64,000 nucleotides of DNA from Rhynchonema sp. JSB1_4 (lineage: Eukaryota; Nematoda; Chromadorea; Monhysterida; Xyalidae): positions 1 to 64,000 of the forward strand of contig JASAMV010002497.1 of assembly GCA_030248065.1 (NCBI GenBank), written 5' to 3'. A program made the position numbers and the translations under genes. The notes beneath the pieces are model-generated. The model had not been told where the DNA came from. It ran no database searches and saw only the letters and a list, made by a program, of their open reading frames with translations. Of the stretch, positions 22,401 to 33,337 are shown piece by piece. Every line of letters starts with the position of its first letter. The first letter of the stretch is position 1.

Positions 22401-25176
22401 GTCATCGGTAAATCTCGAAGCATTCTTGACCAAGCAAGTCCGCACCGATTCCCGGACGGGCTTGATATCCACGTTCGCAACCGGCGTTGTTGCTTCCATT
22501 CCAACCACATTTATTGATCGCCATTGCATTGCCGTCACACAGGGTGTGCACATTCGTGGCATCATGCGTCAAACGGGTGCGCAGATTCGTATCGAAGCGG
22601 GTCAAGAGAACGGTCATCATCACGCCACCGGCAGTGGTGCGGCTGCTGGTTAGTCACCCACCGCCACATTGATTATTTCTTGCTTGTTTGTGTTCATGTA
22701 TTGAACATGAATTCAGTCGACATTCGAAGTGTTGTTTGTTTGTTTGTTTGAAGAGTTCATCGTAGGGAAGTGAACGTTTGCTGTCTGACGCCTCGTTCAG
22801 TATTCGCGTTTTTTAGGCTGAGGATTAGGTGGTATTAGGATTGTGTCAGCTCAATGTTCAACCATCGTGTGATGAGTGTTCGATGTAATCTGACGAGTGC
22901 GCATTTGCACCAACAGTGACTGCTTTTCGAGGCCATCTAGTGATCAGAATTTGGATCAAATCCATCTCAAGCAGCTGTAATGCTGGGGTTGATTGTGCAA
23001 ACAATGCATACTTATTGACGTGTGTGCAGGTGCATCCAGCAGTGACGAGCAATCAGGCACGGAGGGCGGCGGCGGTGGTGGTGGAAGCGGTGGTGGTCAG
23101 GCATCGTCAGCGGCAGCACCGTCCAGTAACGCGGTGGCCAACGGACCAACGATGCCGGGCAGCACCGATGAACAACAACGACGTGTCACCATCACCGGCA
23201 ATGATCAGCAACAGTACAAGGTGACGTACACAATTGTTTTTGTGAGAACTTTCCGACCTCGTTGCTGGATCCGTAAAGCGCACACAGCATGTGACCAGCT
23301 GGCTTACTGCTTACAACTGTAAGCTGCGACGCTCGTCCATGCTGACACACACGTACTTGCGGATCAGACAATGCGAACTGCTTATTTCCAGCCAACGCTG
23401 TGTGTGCTTTGTGATCCAGGCCAAACGTGTTTATGTAAAGGCAAACTACGCCAACACGAGCCCGATTTCGAAGGTGGCGTGTGCTCAAAACGAAAAGAAA
23501 GAGAAAATCATCATGCTTCACTTTGTATTCTTCAACGTGTAACATTTCCCAAATCAGCAGCCACGTGTGAATGTTTCACTATTCTGCCAGCTGCGAAATC
23601 GGGCTCGTGTTGGCGTGGTTTGTCTATATAATATATTTATTTGAATCGCTCATATTTTCGGTATCTAGCAGAGATCAGGAGAATCAGTCAAGCAGTATTT
23701 GGCGCGACTTATCTTCCATTCGAAGCATTTTTGTCATTTGCCACCGAATCAGCTCCCAATCATTTCGGTTGCAGGCTCAATTCTGGATCTATTCACGCGT
23801 GTGCGAGCACGTCTATCAATTCTTCGACGAAGTGCGTCTGACGGCTGAAATACTGGTGCCCACCAAGCTCGTCGGTCGCATTATTGGCAAGGGCGGCTCG
23901 AATGTGCGTTCAGATTGATTTTCTTAATCGGGCCTGGGTTTCTTGTGCATGCACTACCAACCCTGAGTCTGCACTTTTCTCTCTCATTTCTTCGTTTTGG
24001 GTATGAAGATAAAAATAATGACGGATTTTTTATTCGGGTTATGGTTTCTGGGTTACGACATTACCTAATTGCTATTGTGGCCACCAGCATAACTTTTCCT
24101 TGAGGTGTGGCTGTGGGGAGGGGTACAACATTCCCGCTGATTGAAGTTCACGATGTCACCGCTATTACAAAAGTAAGCAATTCGCTCAAGAATTTGTCCA
24201 CGTACTCCATCAAAAAAGAAGCTCTAACGGAAACGCTAATGTTAAGTGGAGATCGCTACGTTTCGGCAACTAATCAAAACGCACTTGTGACAACATACTG
24301 GCGGTCAAGCTGCTAGTGTAACACCATGTATGGATACAGAGGGCCACCACACCAAATTTGTTCTAGCTAATCTTTTTACAAGTTCTAATCTTGGCCAATT
24401 TAACGATTGTCGTACCGGATTGCAGGTGCGCGAACTGCAGCGTGTGACGGGTGCGACGGTGAAGATACCAGACGACACGGCCACGTCCGGTGACGACACG
24501 ATTGTGCGCATTACGGGCAACTTTCACGCGTCGCAGGTTGGTCGGGCGTCAATGATGTTGTACGACAGTTTTGCGATCGTGGTCTTTTGGGAGAAACTTT
24601 TCAAACGCGTTGCCTGATCCGTCAAGCGCACGCAGCTCGCGCAGCCAGCTGAGTTTCGTAGCATTTCGCAAATCACTACGTTAGACTTGTGCGTGATGCG
24701 CTTTGCGGATCAGGCAACGCGTTTGAAAAGTTTCTCAAGGAGTATTGTCAAAGCATACAAACTGGTAACAACTAGGTTTGCCAGCACCGCTAGTTGCGTA
24801 TCAGTGATGAAGGCACGCAGCGAATATTTTTAATGATGACGTGGCGCACCGCGACTTGCGCAAATCGGTCGAAACGGGCAATCATCAACAAGCACCTGTT
24901 GCTGCACTGTTCGTTTCGCACTGTTGATTGAGTGAACTCGGTCCAAATGCGGCGGCCATTGACCATTGCCTGTGCACTGGGTCTGGCTGCTTTTCTGCTT
25001 TTGTGACTGTTCAGAACCCAGAGCAACTGGTGTGTCAATGCACTCCTCCCATTCAACGCCTAATGTTTCACGTGCTTTCATCATTGCAGCACGTGCAAGT
25101 GCGCATTCGTCAACTGCTGCATCAGTTCCAACAATCGTCGTCGACGTCGTCCGGCCCGCACATTGAACAACAGTAA
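10408..25176 (+). CDS. IMP/IGF2BP-family RNA-binding protein (18 coding exons)
   Basis: This gene encodes an IGF2 mRNA-binding protein/VICKZ homologue. The family binds mRNAs in cytoplasmic granules and controls their localisation, stability and translation. Exons read from splice sites: 10408-10585, 10980-11034, 16336-16451, 17339-17448, 17656-17742, 17991-18174, 18415-18535, 19100-19252, 19647-19766, 20393-20528, 21270-21351, 21628-21719, 21988-22203, 22543-22648, 23030-23220, 23775-23903, 24426-24536, 25090-25176. All junctions are GT-AG and phases join without error to give 757 residues. Order: RRM1 (1-75), RRM2 (about 86-155), Q/G/A-rich linker, KH1 (about 252-320), KH2 (340-412), linker, KH3 (about 533-650), KH4 (669-740), TAA at 25174. 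The ATG is chosen because MHKLFIGNL matches the family's MNKLYIGNL start. It is longer than the roughly 580-residue vertebrate proteins because of the linkers and an expanded KH3 loop. Exons 1-2 lie in the palindrome. Exact edges of exons 10-13 are least certain. Confidence 0.93.
11035..16335 (+). other. IMP intron 2 (rest of right palindrome arm, then unique sequence)
   Basis: The first half, to 13472, is palindrome arm. The rest is apparently unique, with a (GA)n patch at about 13519-13542, a (GT)n patch at 15780-15795, one MITE at 14239-14509 and GGAAAAATTGCTATTTTTCC-type short repeats at about 15111-15170. No exon fitting the IMP phases was found between exons 2 and 3, and none is needed, since exon 2 joins exon 3 in frame. 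Confidence 0.7.
14239..14509. mobile_element. MITE, GTATTGGTCGCACAATGAC family, copy 1
   Basis: Ends are inverted copies: gtattggtcgcacaatgac at 14239 and gtcattgtgcgaccaatac ending 14509, extending into an AGAATT match. The interior (about 230 bases) is non-coding. A second copy with the same ends is at 29049-29327. Confidence 0.8.
16517..17295. mobile_element. Nested repeat element filling IMP intron 3
   Basis: The outer sequence begins near CAGTGGCGTCATTGAG and ends near CAGCACCACTGGC, which look like weak inverted ends. Its halves share TTTACCCATACCC-type phrases. The 16618-16994 element interrupts it. The two-layer structure suggests sequential insertions; the outer boundaries are approximate. 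Confidence 0.5.
16618..16994. mobile_element. MITE-like element of the palindrome-arm family (dispersed copy)
   Basis: It starts GCAGTGTGGTTCCTGG and ends CTAGGAATTGCACTGC, which are imperfect inverted ends. Inside are GTACACTAACCGCCGCG phrases, TTTTTAGGCCTAAAAT motifs and AAAAAGTGACTTTTT, in the same order as the modules at 5060-5815 and 7540-8220. It shows that the arm modules are members of a dispersed family rather than unique to the palindrome. Confidence 0.78.
17656..18174 (+). other. IMP exons 5-6: low-complexity linker between RRM2 and KH1
   Basis: Exons 17656-17742 and 17991-18174 keep open frames in the right phases and encode a Gln/His/Ala/Gly/Pro-rich linker without recognisable domains. 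In vertebrate homologues the RRM2-KH1 linker is shorter. Exon 6 ends CAGA|GTGAGC and joins exon 7 to give AAQSQQPPDLP. Confidence 0.8.
18415..20528 (+). other. IMP exons 7-10: KH1 and KH2
   Basis: KH1 starts in exon 7 (18415-18535) with LRMVVDARFVGAIIGQGGAN and is completed by exon 8 (19100-19252). Its GxxG loop is GQGG. KH2 starts in exon 9 (19647-19766) with LVGRLIGKGGVTIKK (loop GKGG) and finishes in exon 10 (20393-20528), where SPYNMERTITIRG matches the vertebrate TLYNPERTITVKG. Intron 9 carries a MITE-like repeat. Confidence 0.93.
20035..20220. mobile_element. MITE in IMP intron 9, CCAACACGAGCCCGATTTCG ends
   Basis: AGGCAAAC at 20035 and GTTTGCCT at 20220 are the outer inverted ends, followed inward by CCAACACGAGCCCGATTTCG and its slightly diverged inverse. 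The 186-base element is clearly homologous to 23439-23623, in the same orientation. Non-coding. Confidence 0.82.
21270..23220 (+). other. IMP exons 11-15: linker and KH3 with expanded variable loop
   Basis: Exons 11-12 (21270-21351, 21628-21719) encode a Gly/Ala-rich linker. Exon 13 (21988-22203) ends at VGALIGTK and exon 14 (22543-22648) continues GVHIRGIMRQTGAQIRIEA, so the GTKG loop is split by the intron. Exon 15 (23030-23220) begins with Ser/Gly-rich residues and ends RRVTITGNDQQQYK, the third KH strand. About 60 low-complexity residues therefore sit in the variable loop between the second and third strands. Confidence 0.85.
23439..23623. mobile_element. MITE in IMP intron 15, second copy
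   Basis: This has the same structure as 20035-20220. Here the inner 20-base inverted end CCAACACGAGCCCGATTTCG is perfect on both sides, so this copy looks less diverged. The internal sequence runs parallel to the first copy through AGAAAATCATCATGC and TTCAACGTGTAACATTTCCC. Confidence 0.83.
23775..25176 (+). other. IMP exons 16-18: KH4 and C-terminus
   Basis: Exon 16 (23775-23903) starts AQFWIYSRV, aligning with the family's AQGRIYGKL, and carries LVGRIIGKGGSN. Exon 17 (24426-24536) encodes VRELQRVTGATVKIP and ITGNFHASQ. Exon 18 (25090-25176) encodes VQVRIRQLLHQFQQ and ends with a Ser-rich tail and TAA. Confidence 0.92.
24591..24736. mobile_element. Short inverted-repeat element in IMP intron 17
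   Basis: GAGAAACTTTTCAAACGCG at 24591 is repeated in inverse at 24718-24736. The match continues through TTGCCTGATCCG into CAAGCGCA, giving arms of more than 30 bases in a 146-base element. A related core is seen at 50206-50346 and, more diverged, at 23242-23380. Confidence 0.82.
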
Positions 25177-27540
25177 GACAACAACAACAACAACAACAAC
25201 AACAATCCACGTCCAGCGTCTGCCAACAATAATAACAATAACAACAGCTAACAACGTTATTATTTATATCGCAAACTCCACCGCCACCTTTGTTCTGTTA
25301 GTCGGTCAACCCCATTTTTGTTTTTTCGCTATATTTTTCTCTTTTCAACCCAATTTTTATTCTTTTGGTCGTTTTCAGTATTTTTCGTCGTTCGTTTGTT
25401 GTTTCCTCCACTTTTTGTGCATCAGTTGTTTTCGTCTTATTGTTTTTCGTGTGTTCGCTTCACTGTTTTCCACCCCCACGATGTGAATTTATTGTCACCC
25501 AATCTTCTCTGACTGTTCTACCGCTCTGCAATATTTATTTATCGCAACCACAGTTCGCTCATCGTTTATCTCCCCGCTACGACTGAATCATTCCCATTTT
25601 AGCCAGAAACCTTTGCAATATTATATTAGAATCACATTCATCAAAAATTACACGTCTTGTTTTATCCAACTTTTCTCTACATCGGATATTATTACGTCTT
25701 ACATCCTTAACCATCAACTGATAAATCCGTTCAACATTACAATGTTATCGATTGATCAACATTTTGTGTAGAAATTGAGAAACCGTGACGCGCCAATTGA
25801 TACTAGTCGAATTTTTGTTTGTTTTGTCTCCATTTCACGTGTTGTTTTCACTGTTCTTCTCCTGCCATGTCTTAGGCGTAGCTGTGGTTGGATATTATGT
25901 AGCCAAGCTGAGTGTCCTGGTAAAAGCTAAATCCTACCTATCCAACCATGTACATTGTGTTTCTTCGCCAAAATCAAATTGAACGTTGTCGGCCTTTTGT
26001 GTCAAACAATATGTATTTCATCATTCATTTCGACTAATTGTAGCTACCCGCTCTTGTGTCGGCCATATTGTTATCATTATCCCTTCTCTTCTTTTCATTT
26101 ACTTCCGCAGACGTTTGGATTGGTTTTGTTCCGTTTCGTTACAAATACTGTTTTTTTGTTTGTTTTGTTTTTGTTCGTTCATTATTCCGTCGTGGTGTTG
26201 CATTTTGATTATTGTTTATTGTTTGTTCGATTTGTGATGAATTTGATGAATGCGTGTTTGGTATGATATCATCAGTTATATTGTACAAGTGAAACATTAT
26301 GTGTGCGAATGAGTAAGTGCGGATCGATGTTGTTATTATATGATGATGATCATTACGTTTTCGCTTGTTGTTGTTTTTTCGTTCGTTCGTTTATTTTGAT
26401 TGTTTTTTTGATAGAGCGAGTGTGAGAAAGCTTGATTATTGTGTCTATTTTCAGAGAGAATTAGACTACGTGTTATTGAGTGAGACAAAGAGAGAGATAT
26501 ATATTTTGTTAAGTGAGAAAAACTAAAAATTGGTGTGTGCAGACGTTCACAATTCAACAATTATTTGCAACATTGCATCTCTAGACGCCAACCACAACCA
26601 TCACACTAATATCAATGTACTCAAGTGTATTTGGTATTATTATGATTATCAAATCTGGCTGATTGTGAGATGGTTGACACTTCGCATTATAGACTATCTC
26701 AACCGGTTGTCATGTCAACCACCGAACAATTGGCTTGAAGAAAATTGTGTGTTCTATCAGCCAACGGACTCATATAGCAACATCATTTCAATGCCCGTGT
26801 ATGTATTTGACAGTGCACCCTAGTGACCCTCCATGTAGTGAACTATGCATGGTAGCCGGAAGAAATACTAGATTTTATGTCGCCCTAGTCATGTCACTAT
26901 GAGGAGGGTGAACTAAGAGGCTAAACTGTCTGGCTATATCCACCCGTTCGATATCACATCATATGAAATAGCCAACTTGGTTACAAAGTGCGCCGTTGCC
27001 CTTTCATTCAACCACACACAAACACACAATCGTTACAATTGTTGGCCCTGTCAAAATCTGACCTACTATTATGCGTATAAATTGGCTGCCTACATTTGAG
27101 AGGCGTGGGACATCACCGAATAACCAGCCATTTATGCTACATACTGTTGCGATCCAGAATTTCTCTTTTTATTTTGTTCGTGTAAAGGGCATGATTTTCT
27201 GCTATGCTTTTTTAATGAAAATTTCTCTTGTTTTCTGTTTCGGTAAACAACATGTACCCGTGGAAATTGTGTTCATTTCTCCTGTAGCTGATTGTATGCA
27301 TACGATGTCGAAAATCTACCACTTTATTTTCTGTTTCAAGCAATTCAGCTTTGTACGATACCTTTCAACTGAAGGTGAAAAAATCCAATCACAAAATACC
27401 ATAAAAATGTTGATTTTTTGGTAATGATCGTAGGTTGAATATTGCTCTCGTTACAATTTATATACATGCGATGATACAACTTAGGTTATTTTTGTACCGG
27501 CTAAATATGGTGTTTGTTCTTTTTCATTGAAATAAATTCA
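25177..27540 (+). other. Probable IMP 3'UTR, T-rich
   Basis: Directly after the TAA there is a (CAA)n tract (about 25180-25205), then a long T-rich, repeat-poor stretch with TTTT/TTGTTTT runs. An AATAAA signal lies at about 27531. IMP-family mRNAs often have long 3'UTRs. The extent is inferred, and earlier or later polyadenylation is possible. The open frames in it are compositionally biased and not convincing genes. Confidence 0.45.
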
Positions 27541-29048
27541 AATTTCGCTCTGAATGTAATGGAAAACCAATTGAAACATACGTGTCCGTATTTTGGTGTC
27601 GGTCATATAAATACCTGTACAAGTCATTATTATACCTAACTGTAGTTCTCTGTTGTTAATGCTTTTTTCTGGAAATCTGAGCCGTGTTACTACAATTATA
27701 CAGTTCATTTCATTTGGCACTGTTCCTATATATACATATATAAAAATTGTGTTCCTCGTTTTCGGTCTAGAGGTGTTATACCTGTCCCACTTTTATCCGA
27801 CTTCTTGTTTTTTATTACAGTTGGCGCATTCATTCTCTCGTATTATTTAATTGCTATGATTATTATTATATGTCAATTCAGTTGGTGAAAACGCGCAACG
27901 TTAATTATTGTCATAACTACGATGTTATCGCCAATCTTGCATTGGGTTAAGCCGTTATTATTCTATTGTTTTAGTCTATATGATATCATCAATTTGTATC
28001 TTCTATTATTCAATTAAAAGTGTTCTTCATTTGGGTTCAATTCAATTCATTTAGTTCATTATTCATTGATTTATTGCAGTTGTAAAAGCGCGCACTCCAG
28101 TTGCTATCATGTATGCTAACAGACCCCGTCTGCGACACGGATAAAAATTGTTATGATTTGAAGGATTATCGGTGATGTTCAAAAAACATAACAAGAAAGC
28201 ACTTCACAGTTTACACGGAACTTCTTTTAGGCATTCCGACCTTTAGTCAAAAGTGATTCTCAACAATAATAAACATTTTTCAAACGCATATGCTGTGGCA
28301 CACCATCGTTTTGACCACCGGGGAAATGGGAGCCAAAGTGATGTGTTTTTACAGCTGTCTGGTTCTAAACGGGTCGGAGGGCTGGACCAGATGTGCTCAC
28401 CATAGAGCTGTCGAAAACAATTTAACCTTGAGCTGCTTATGAGGCACTGGTTATAGGCACCCAAAGTTGGAACTCGTACAAGGGCACTACTGTCCTGCGA
28501 GTGCGGTGTACTGCGCTCAACTTGTCGGAAAAGTAATTTGCATGTTTTTGGTTCTATTTGTGGGCATAAGTACATAGGTTTTGAGTGCTACCGTGTGATG
28601 TTTATCTAAACCCCTTAGTTTTTTCTGGCCGGAAGTTATCGCTGCTTGGGACGAGACCACCGGTTATTTTAGGACTACGGTAGGTACAGTACACTGCATC
28701 ATAACGCTCATTTTGTTTTTGATTGAAGAGTTCGTATGATCATAATGTTGAATGTTACGCCCTCTGTGAGCAAATGTGGCTGGGTACTTATAACATAACA
28801 AGATGGACTATGGTCCATCCGTTTGCATAAGTGATTTATTTCGATGATTATTTGTGCGGACATTATATAGGTGGTGTGCCATAATACCTACTAGGTGGGC
28901 CTCCGGTCTCCCGCAGCCGCAATTGCACAGAAAAGCAGAAAGTATCGTTATTTAATGACAGAGAGTCTTGGTATGAAATTCGATGAGGTTGATTAGTTTC
29001 GTCTCATCCACTGCGCAAACTCAACACTGCATTTTGGGCGCATACCGT
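27541..29048. other. Gene-free interval
   Basis: AT-rich sequence without recognised homology. The longest open frame is 110 codons on the minus strand (28243-28575); it matches no family I know and has no supporting splice or codon signal. I see no RNA gene. Confidence 0.5.
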
Positions 29049-29327
29049 GTATTGGTCACACAATTACTTTACCATGGTATGAGAATCCATCCAAAAATTT
29101 TCCTGAATGGTAAAGGACGTCGCGCTGCAGATCACAAGCGTTCTATCTATATTTTTCCAAAACATTTCTGCGGATATCGCGCTCGCTGAGTTCAAGCAAC
29201 TTGACTGTGATATCCCCAGAAATGTTTTGGAAAAAATATAAATAGAACGCCTGTGATCTGCAGCGAGACATGCTTTAGCATTCAGGAAAATTTTTGGATG
29301 GATTCTTAGTCATTGTGCGACCAATAC
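29049..29327. mobile_element. MITE, GTATTGGTCGCACAATGAC family, copy 2 (snapback)
   Basis: The outer ends match copy 1 (14239-14509). The arms continue inward through GAATCCATCCAAAAATTTTC and CCAAAACATTTCTG(C/G)GGATATC with short gaps, so almost the whole 279 bases can fold on itself. Non-coding. Confidence 0.85.
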
Positions 29328-31304
29328 ATGTCGGAATCGCATTCCTCTAACCCTCTCCAAATGTACCAAGTTCGTCCACGTAAATGGTTCAGCTTTCACT
29401 TGAGAGAGCGAAGAAATTTGTTTTCAGGTTGGTTGCTTTATATCACTACCATCTGCCCGGATTGCGTCGGGAATAGGTTTAGTTGGGGTATGCTTGGACA
29501 AGCGAACTTCTTCTCTATTTTATGTGCCCAATGATGCCTGCGTGCTGACGACGTGGATGCATGTCTACCTTTTTCTGTATAATGTTGCGTTTTGTAGACC
29601 ATTTTGCGGTCTGACTTCCGTTTTTGATCGGACCAATTATGCAAATTTGTCGGCGCCAGTTGGGTTGGACCACATCTTCTTGTTATGTGTTCCCAAACGG
29701 ACATTCACGCTCCCCCGCTTGGCCCTTTGAGCGTGCCTCATTCCGGTAGGTTCAACCTTATTCAACGTCTTTCCCCAAATTCAAAGTTGGCGTGGGTAGA
29801 AAGGCTGTGGTCCATTTATTCTCATGTTATGAACTTTATCTGACGCTTCCAAACGTGATGCAAGACGCAATACGATACGAGGCCTATTTACCTCATATTT
29901 CAGTCAATGAATGTAACAGTTTAGTAGCAAGTTAGCAGTTTAGTAGTTTTCTGGTCTTTTCTGGGCTGTGTGTCACGCAGCTACTTAAAAGTTTCAAAAT
30001 TTAAAAACCTGATTTTCTGGTACTTTTAATGATGGTCTATTTTACTATTACATTTTCATTTCTGTAACACAAAGCGCGGACTCAAAATTTAGGGACAGAC
30101 TTGTGTTCTCGATAAATGTGGCCGATTCTTGGAACGTTTCTTACCCTCTCGAGTCCCGAACTCTAATGCCGATCCCGAAACTTTTCGGAATTATAAACCA
30201 TTCATTACCCGTCAATTTTTTTGTTGTTTCACTCAAAATCGTTCATTTTTTCATCAGTTGCGTATTGTGGCTAAAAATCGTTTGTTTTTGCGTCAGTTTA
30301 ATCAACAAAGGACTTCCAACTTTTTTCAAGTATTAAAAAAGAGCCCCAAAATCTTCGGTTCTTGCATGACTAAAAAGTTTGCTCTGATCCCGATCCAGCA
30401 TTCCGATCCCGAACTCATGGCTTACCTCGCCCTAAACTTTTTTCCAATCCCGATTCCGAAAATTTGTGGAGTTGGTCCCGATCCCAAAAAACCACATTGC
30501 TGCCCATTTCAACCCTAAACATCAGCAGAAAACGATGTATCCACGACCATAGAATTAACACCTGTCTTTTCTCTCACGTCCACTGTTGCCATGGTGGATT
30601 ATCAGATCTGCCCAATACAGCACCACGTGGAGGTACATCAAAGGCATCTCGGCTAATATTCATGTCGGCAATGCACATCGTCAATGATGGTCGTCAACGC
30701 AGCCAGGCCGATGTCACGGTCTGGTCGTCAGTCGTCAACGATCGCTGTCGGGGCATTTATGCGATCACGACTAAATAATTGTGGCCAGAATCTCGCACAA
30801 GTTGCCATCTTTGATACAGCCGTAATTTGGACGGATACACACACGTACGGCTAGAGTAACAATATTCACATTTTGTTCCTTTTCCTTTCCACGTGGAATG
30901 ACACAAGAATGGCTTTGGGCACGTCGACAGACTACATATCACATTAGAAGTATGATGCTAGAGTGTTAAAGGGCGCGTATCGTCTTGCGGGTGTCCGGCT
31001 TCCGATAGCTGATCTGAGACGGAGGGCTAGGGCATAGATTTCTGTACATATACTGTATCTACTTGTCCTTGCAATTTTAATCGCGAAAAACAAAGCTATA
31101 TTTACATATACACCCCCCAAAAACAACCTGGCGGAAGAACAATATTAAAGAACAAAACTAACCCGACGCCCTATCACAAAATACTAAGCATAATACAAAA
31201 TTGAGCAAGCTTGCTGTGTTTGCGTGATATCGCGGTCGCGTGTTCTGACAGTATACAGTCCTCCCCCTGTATACTGAATTTCACAACGTCAATCGCTATT
31301 AGGG
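29328..31304. other. Gene-free interval with CCGATCCCGAA phrases
   Basis: No recognised gene. Between about 30160 and 30490 the phrase CCGATCCCGAA and variants recur five or more times; a related GGGATCGGGATGG phrase is at about 60090. This may be the remnant of a dispersed repeat. Confidence 0.4.
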
Positions 31305-31857
31305 TGGAATTATAGTCGGGCTGGCGACCACTGCCGGCGACCACCGCGTGTTTGCACCCAGGGGTGTGAAACAGGCGAAACTTGTTTATAATTGACCAAA
31401 CACAATAAGAACAACACCATAATCATACTTTCAAGTTAGTGGGTGTGATACGTAAATATTCGAATGGTCGCCGCGCCCAAAAAAATGGTCGTTGCGCCCA
31501 AAAGTTGCAACTTTTTTGGCAAAAAAATTCTATGTTCCGGTATTGATCATTAATTATGTTTAAACGACGCCCAAAATCATTTGAAGCTCATAAAAGCCAT
31601 GAGTGCTTGACCTCCAAACACAACGCTTGAGCTACAGCAACTTCAAGTGTCAAAGTGGTCGCAGCTGTGGTCGCGCCCAAAATACCAATCGTTTGATTTC
31701 TTCACGTTTATTTGACAAAAATGATTTTTTGCACGCTTGTTTTTTTCAACAAGTGAGGCCTTATGCGTAAACGCCTGAACACTGCAAAAAACGAAGAACA
31801 GTGCAGCAGCGTACATTCTGCTGGGAAAGTGGTCGCGCGCGACCAACTATAATTCCA
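31305..31857. mobile_element. Inverted-repeat element with TGGAATTATAGT ends
   Basis: TGGAATTATAGTCGGGCTGG at 31305 faces CCAACTATAATTCCA ending 31857. GGTCGC...GCGACC motifs lie just inside both ends. The interior has repeated TGGTCGCNGCGCCCAAAA phrases in both orientations. It is 553 bases long and non-coding. Confidence 0.7.
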
Positions 31858-32831
31858 AGTGCCTGAGCTGAATCGCAGTGTGATCTAGGTATACCATCTG
31901 CAATTATAACTCTTACGGAAGTTGGGAAGTATACCGAATCCCGATCATGTCACTATGAACACGGAGGACTGTAGACACAAGCATAAACCACACAGGCCAT
32001 TTAGTCAGATAAATAATTAATCAGACTCCTCTCAAACAGCTAAACGGAAACTTCTCGTCGTTTCTCTGCCGCGCTCGCGGACTATTTTCGGCTTGCGCAA
32101 GCCTTGATGTAAGCAACGGACTCTAAATTTTTCAACAACCGCAGCAATACCGCTGTATTTTCACTGCATTTTATATCGAACAGTGCGTCCTCTCGTGTGA
32201 CGCAAGCGAATATTTTTAAATTATGTATGTAGCTTTCGGTCTGCGCGCTACATAGTAAAATGTACTTGTGAACTGTCACTCCCATGGTTTTTTGGTGAAC
32301 TTCATACTCATCAAAGCTCAAGAAACCGCACCTGTATTGCTTGGTGTTGCCGCTAATTTTATCCTATAATTAACTTTTGATAGCAAAAACAGAAACTTGA
32401 ATGAACAAATTGTAATGGCACGCCGCTAAAATTACTTTTGTTATTGAATACCTTGTGTGACTGGCACTTTTTGTGTTTTCATTCCATTTTTAGTAACCAA
32501 ATCATACAACGAAAACGAACACGTTTTTTCTTTCCCATGCTCAGGCCGCCAGCCAGGAAGGAATATGCCAGACCTCAACTCATTCTATGTAACTTGCAAC
32601 TTTTTGTAGTGAAAATTTGGTACACCAATCCAATGATCATGCTTCGACTGCTCGGACTTGAATTCCGTTTTTTCAATGTTCACATGTTCGCTCATTCATC
32701 AAGGCCATTGCAAGGACATTATGTTGACGCTTCCGTGCTATAAATACCCGGCCACAGATATTTTTTGAAGGCTTGGATAGGGGAAGCAGAAAAGCGGTGA
32801 CCGATCAGGCGCAGTAGCCACAGGTGGCTGA

Positions 32832-33337
32832 CAGGGTTGGGCAAAAAAACGACGGCCCTTTTTTTCTTAAAAAACGACGTTTTTTTAAAAAAAACGCCTG
32901 GGTCGTTTTTCGTTTTTTTAAATCCTGAATTTCCTTGATTTTCCCTGATTTTCAGGGAAAGTACCCTGATTTTCAAGGAAAATCAAATTTTTGTCCCATT
33001 TTTTGTCAAAAAATTTTCGACCAATTTTTACTTTGTCGAGATACGTCGATACACGGAGTCTGACTTTCAGTGATGACCCCGGCCAAAGTTGGTCCCATGA
33101 TGCGGGTCTGATATGGGATGTTAACAACTCGCAAGAAAAGGGTTGCGACCCGTTTATTTTGCCTCAGAACACATAGAATTACTTCATCTAACCACGTTTT
33201 CTTCCCAACACGAGCGTTTTCCAATTTTTTGGGGCATATTTTGGTCATCTGGGCGTTTTTTTTTAAAAAAAGGTTTTTTTAAAAACGCTTTTTAAAAAAA
33301 CGATTTTTTGGAAAAAAACGTTTTTTGCCCAACCCTG
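32832..33337. mobile_element. MITE-like element with CAGGGTTGGGCAAAAAA ends
   Basis: CAGGGTTGGGCAAAAAA at 32832 and TTTTTTGCCCAACCCTG ending 33337 form clear terminal inverted repeats. Inside both ends are A/T homopolymer blocks with AAAACG/CGTTTT. The centre carries TGATTTTCAGGGAAA-type short inverted repeats. It has no transposase. Confidence 0.8.

Noticed and set aside
28243..28575. 110-codon minus-strand open frame
   Set aside because: It has no recognisable family, no flanking splice context and no codon pattern distinguishing it from background. Left as an unassigned frame within the gap entry.
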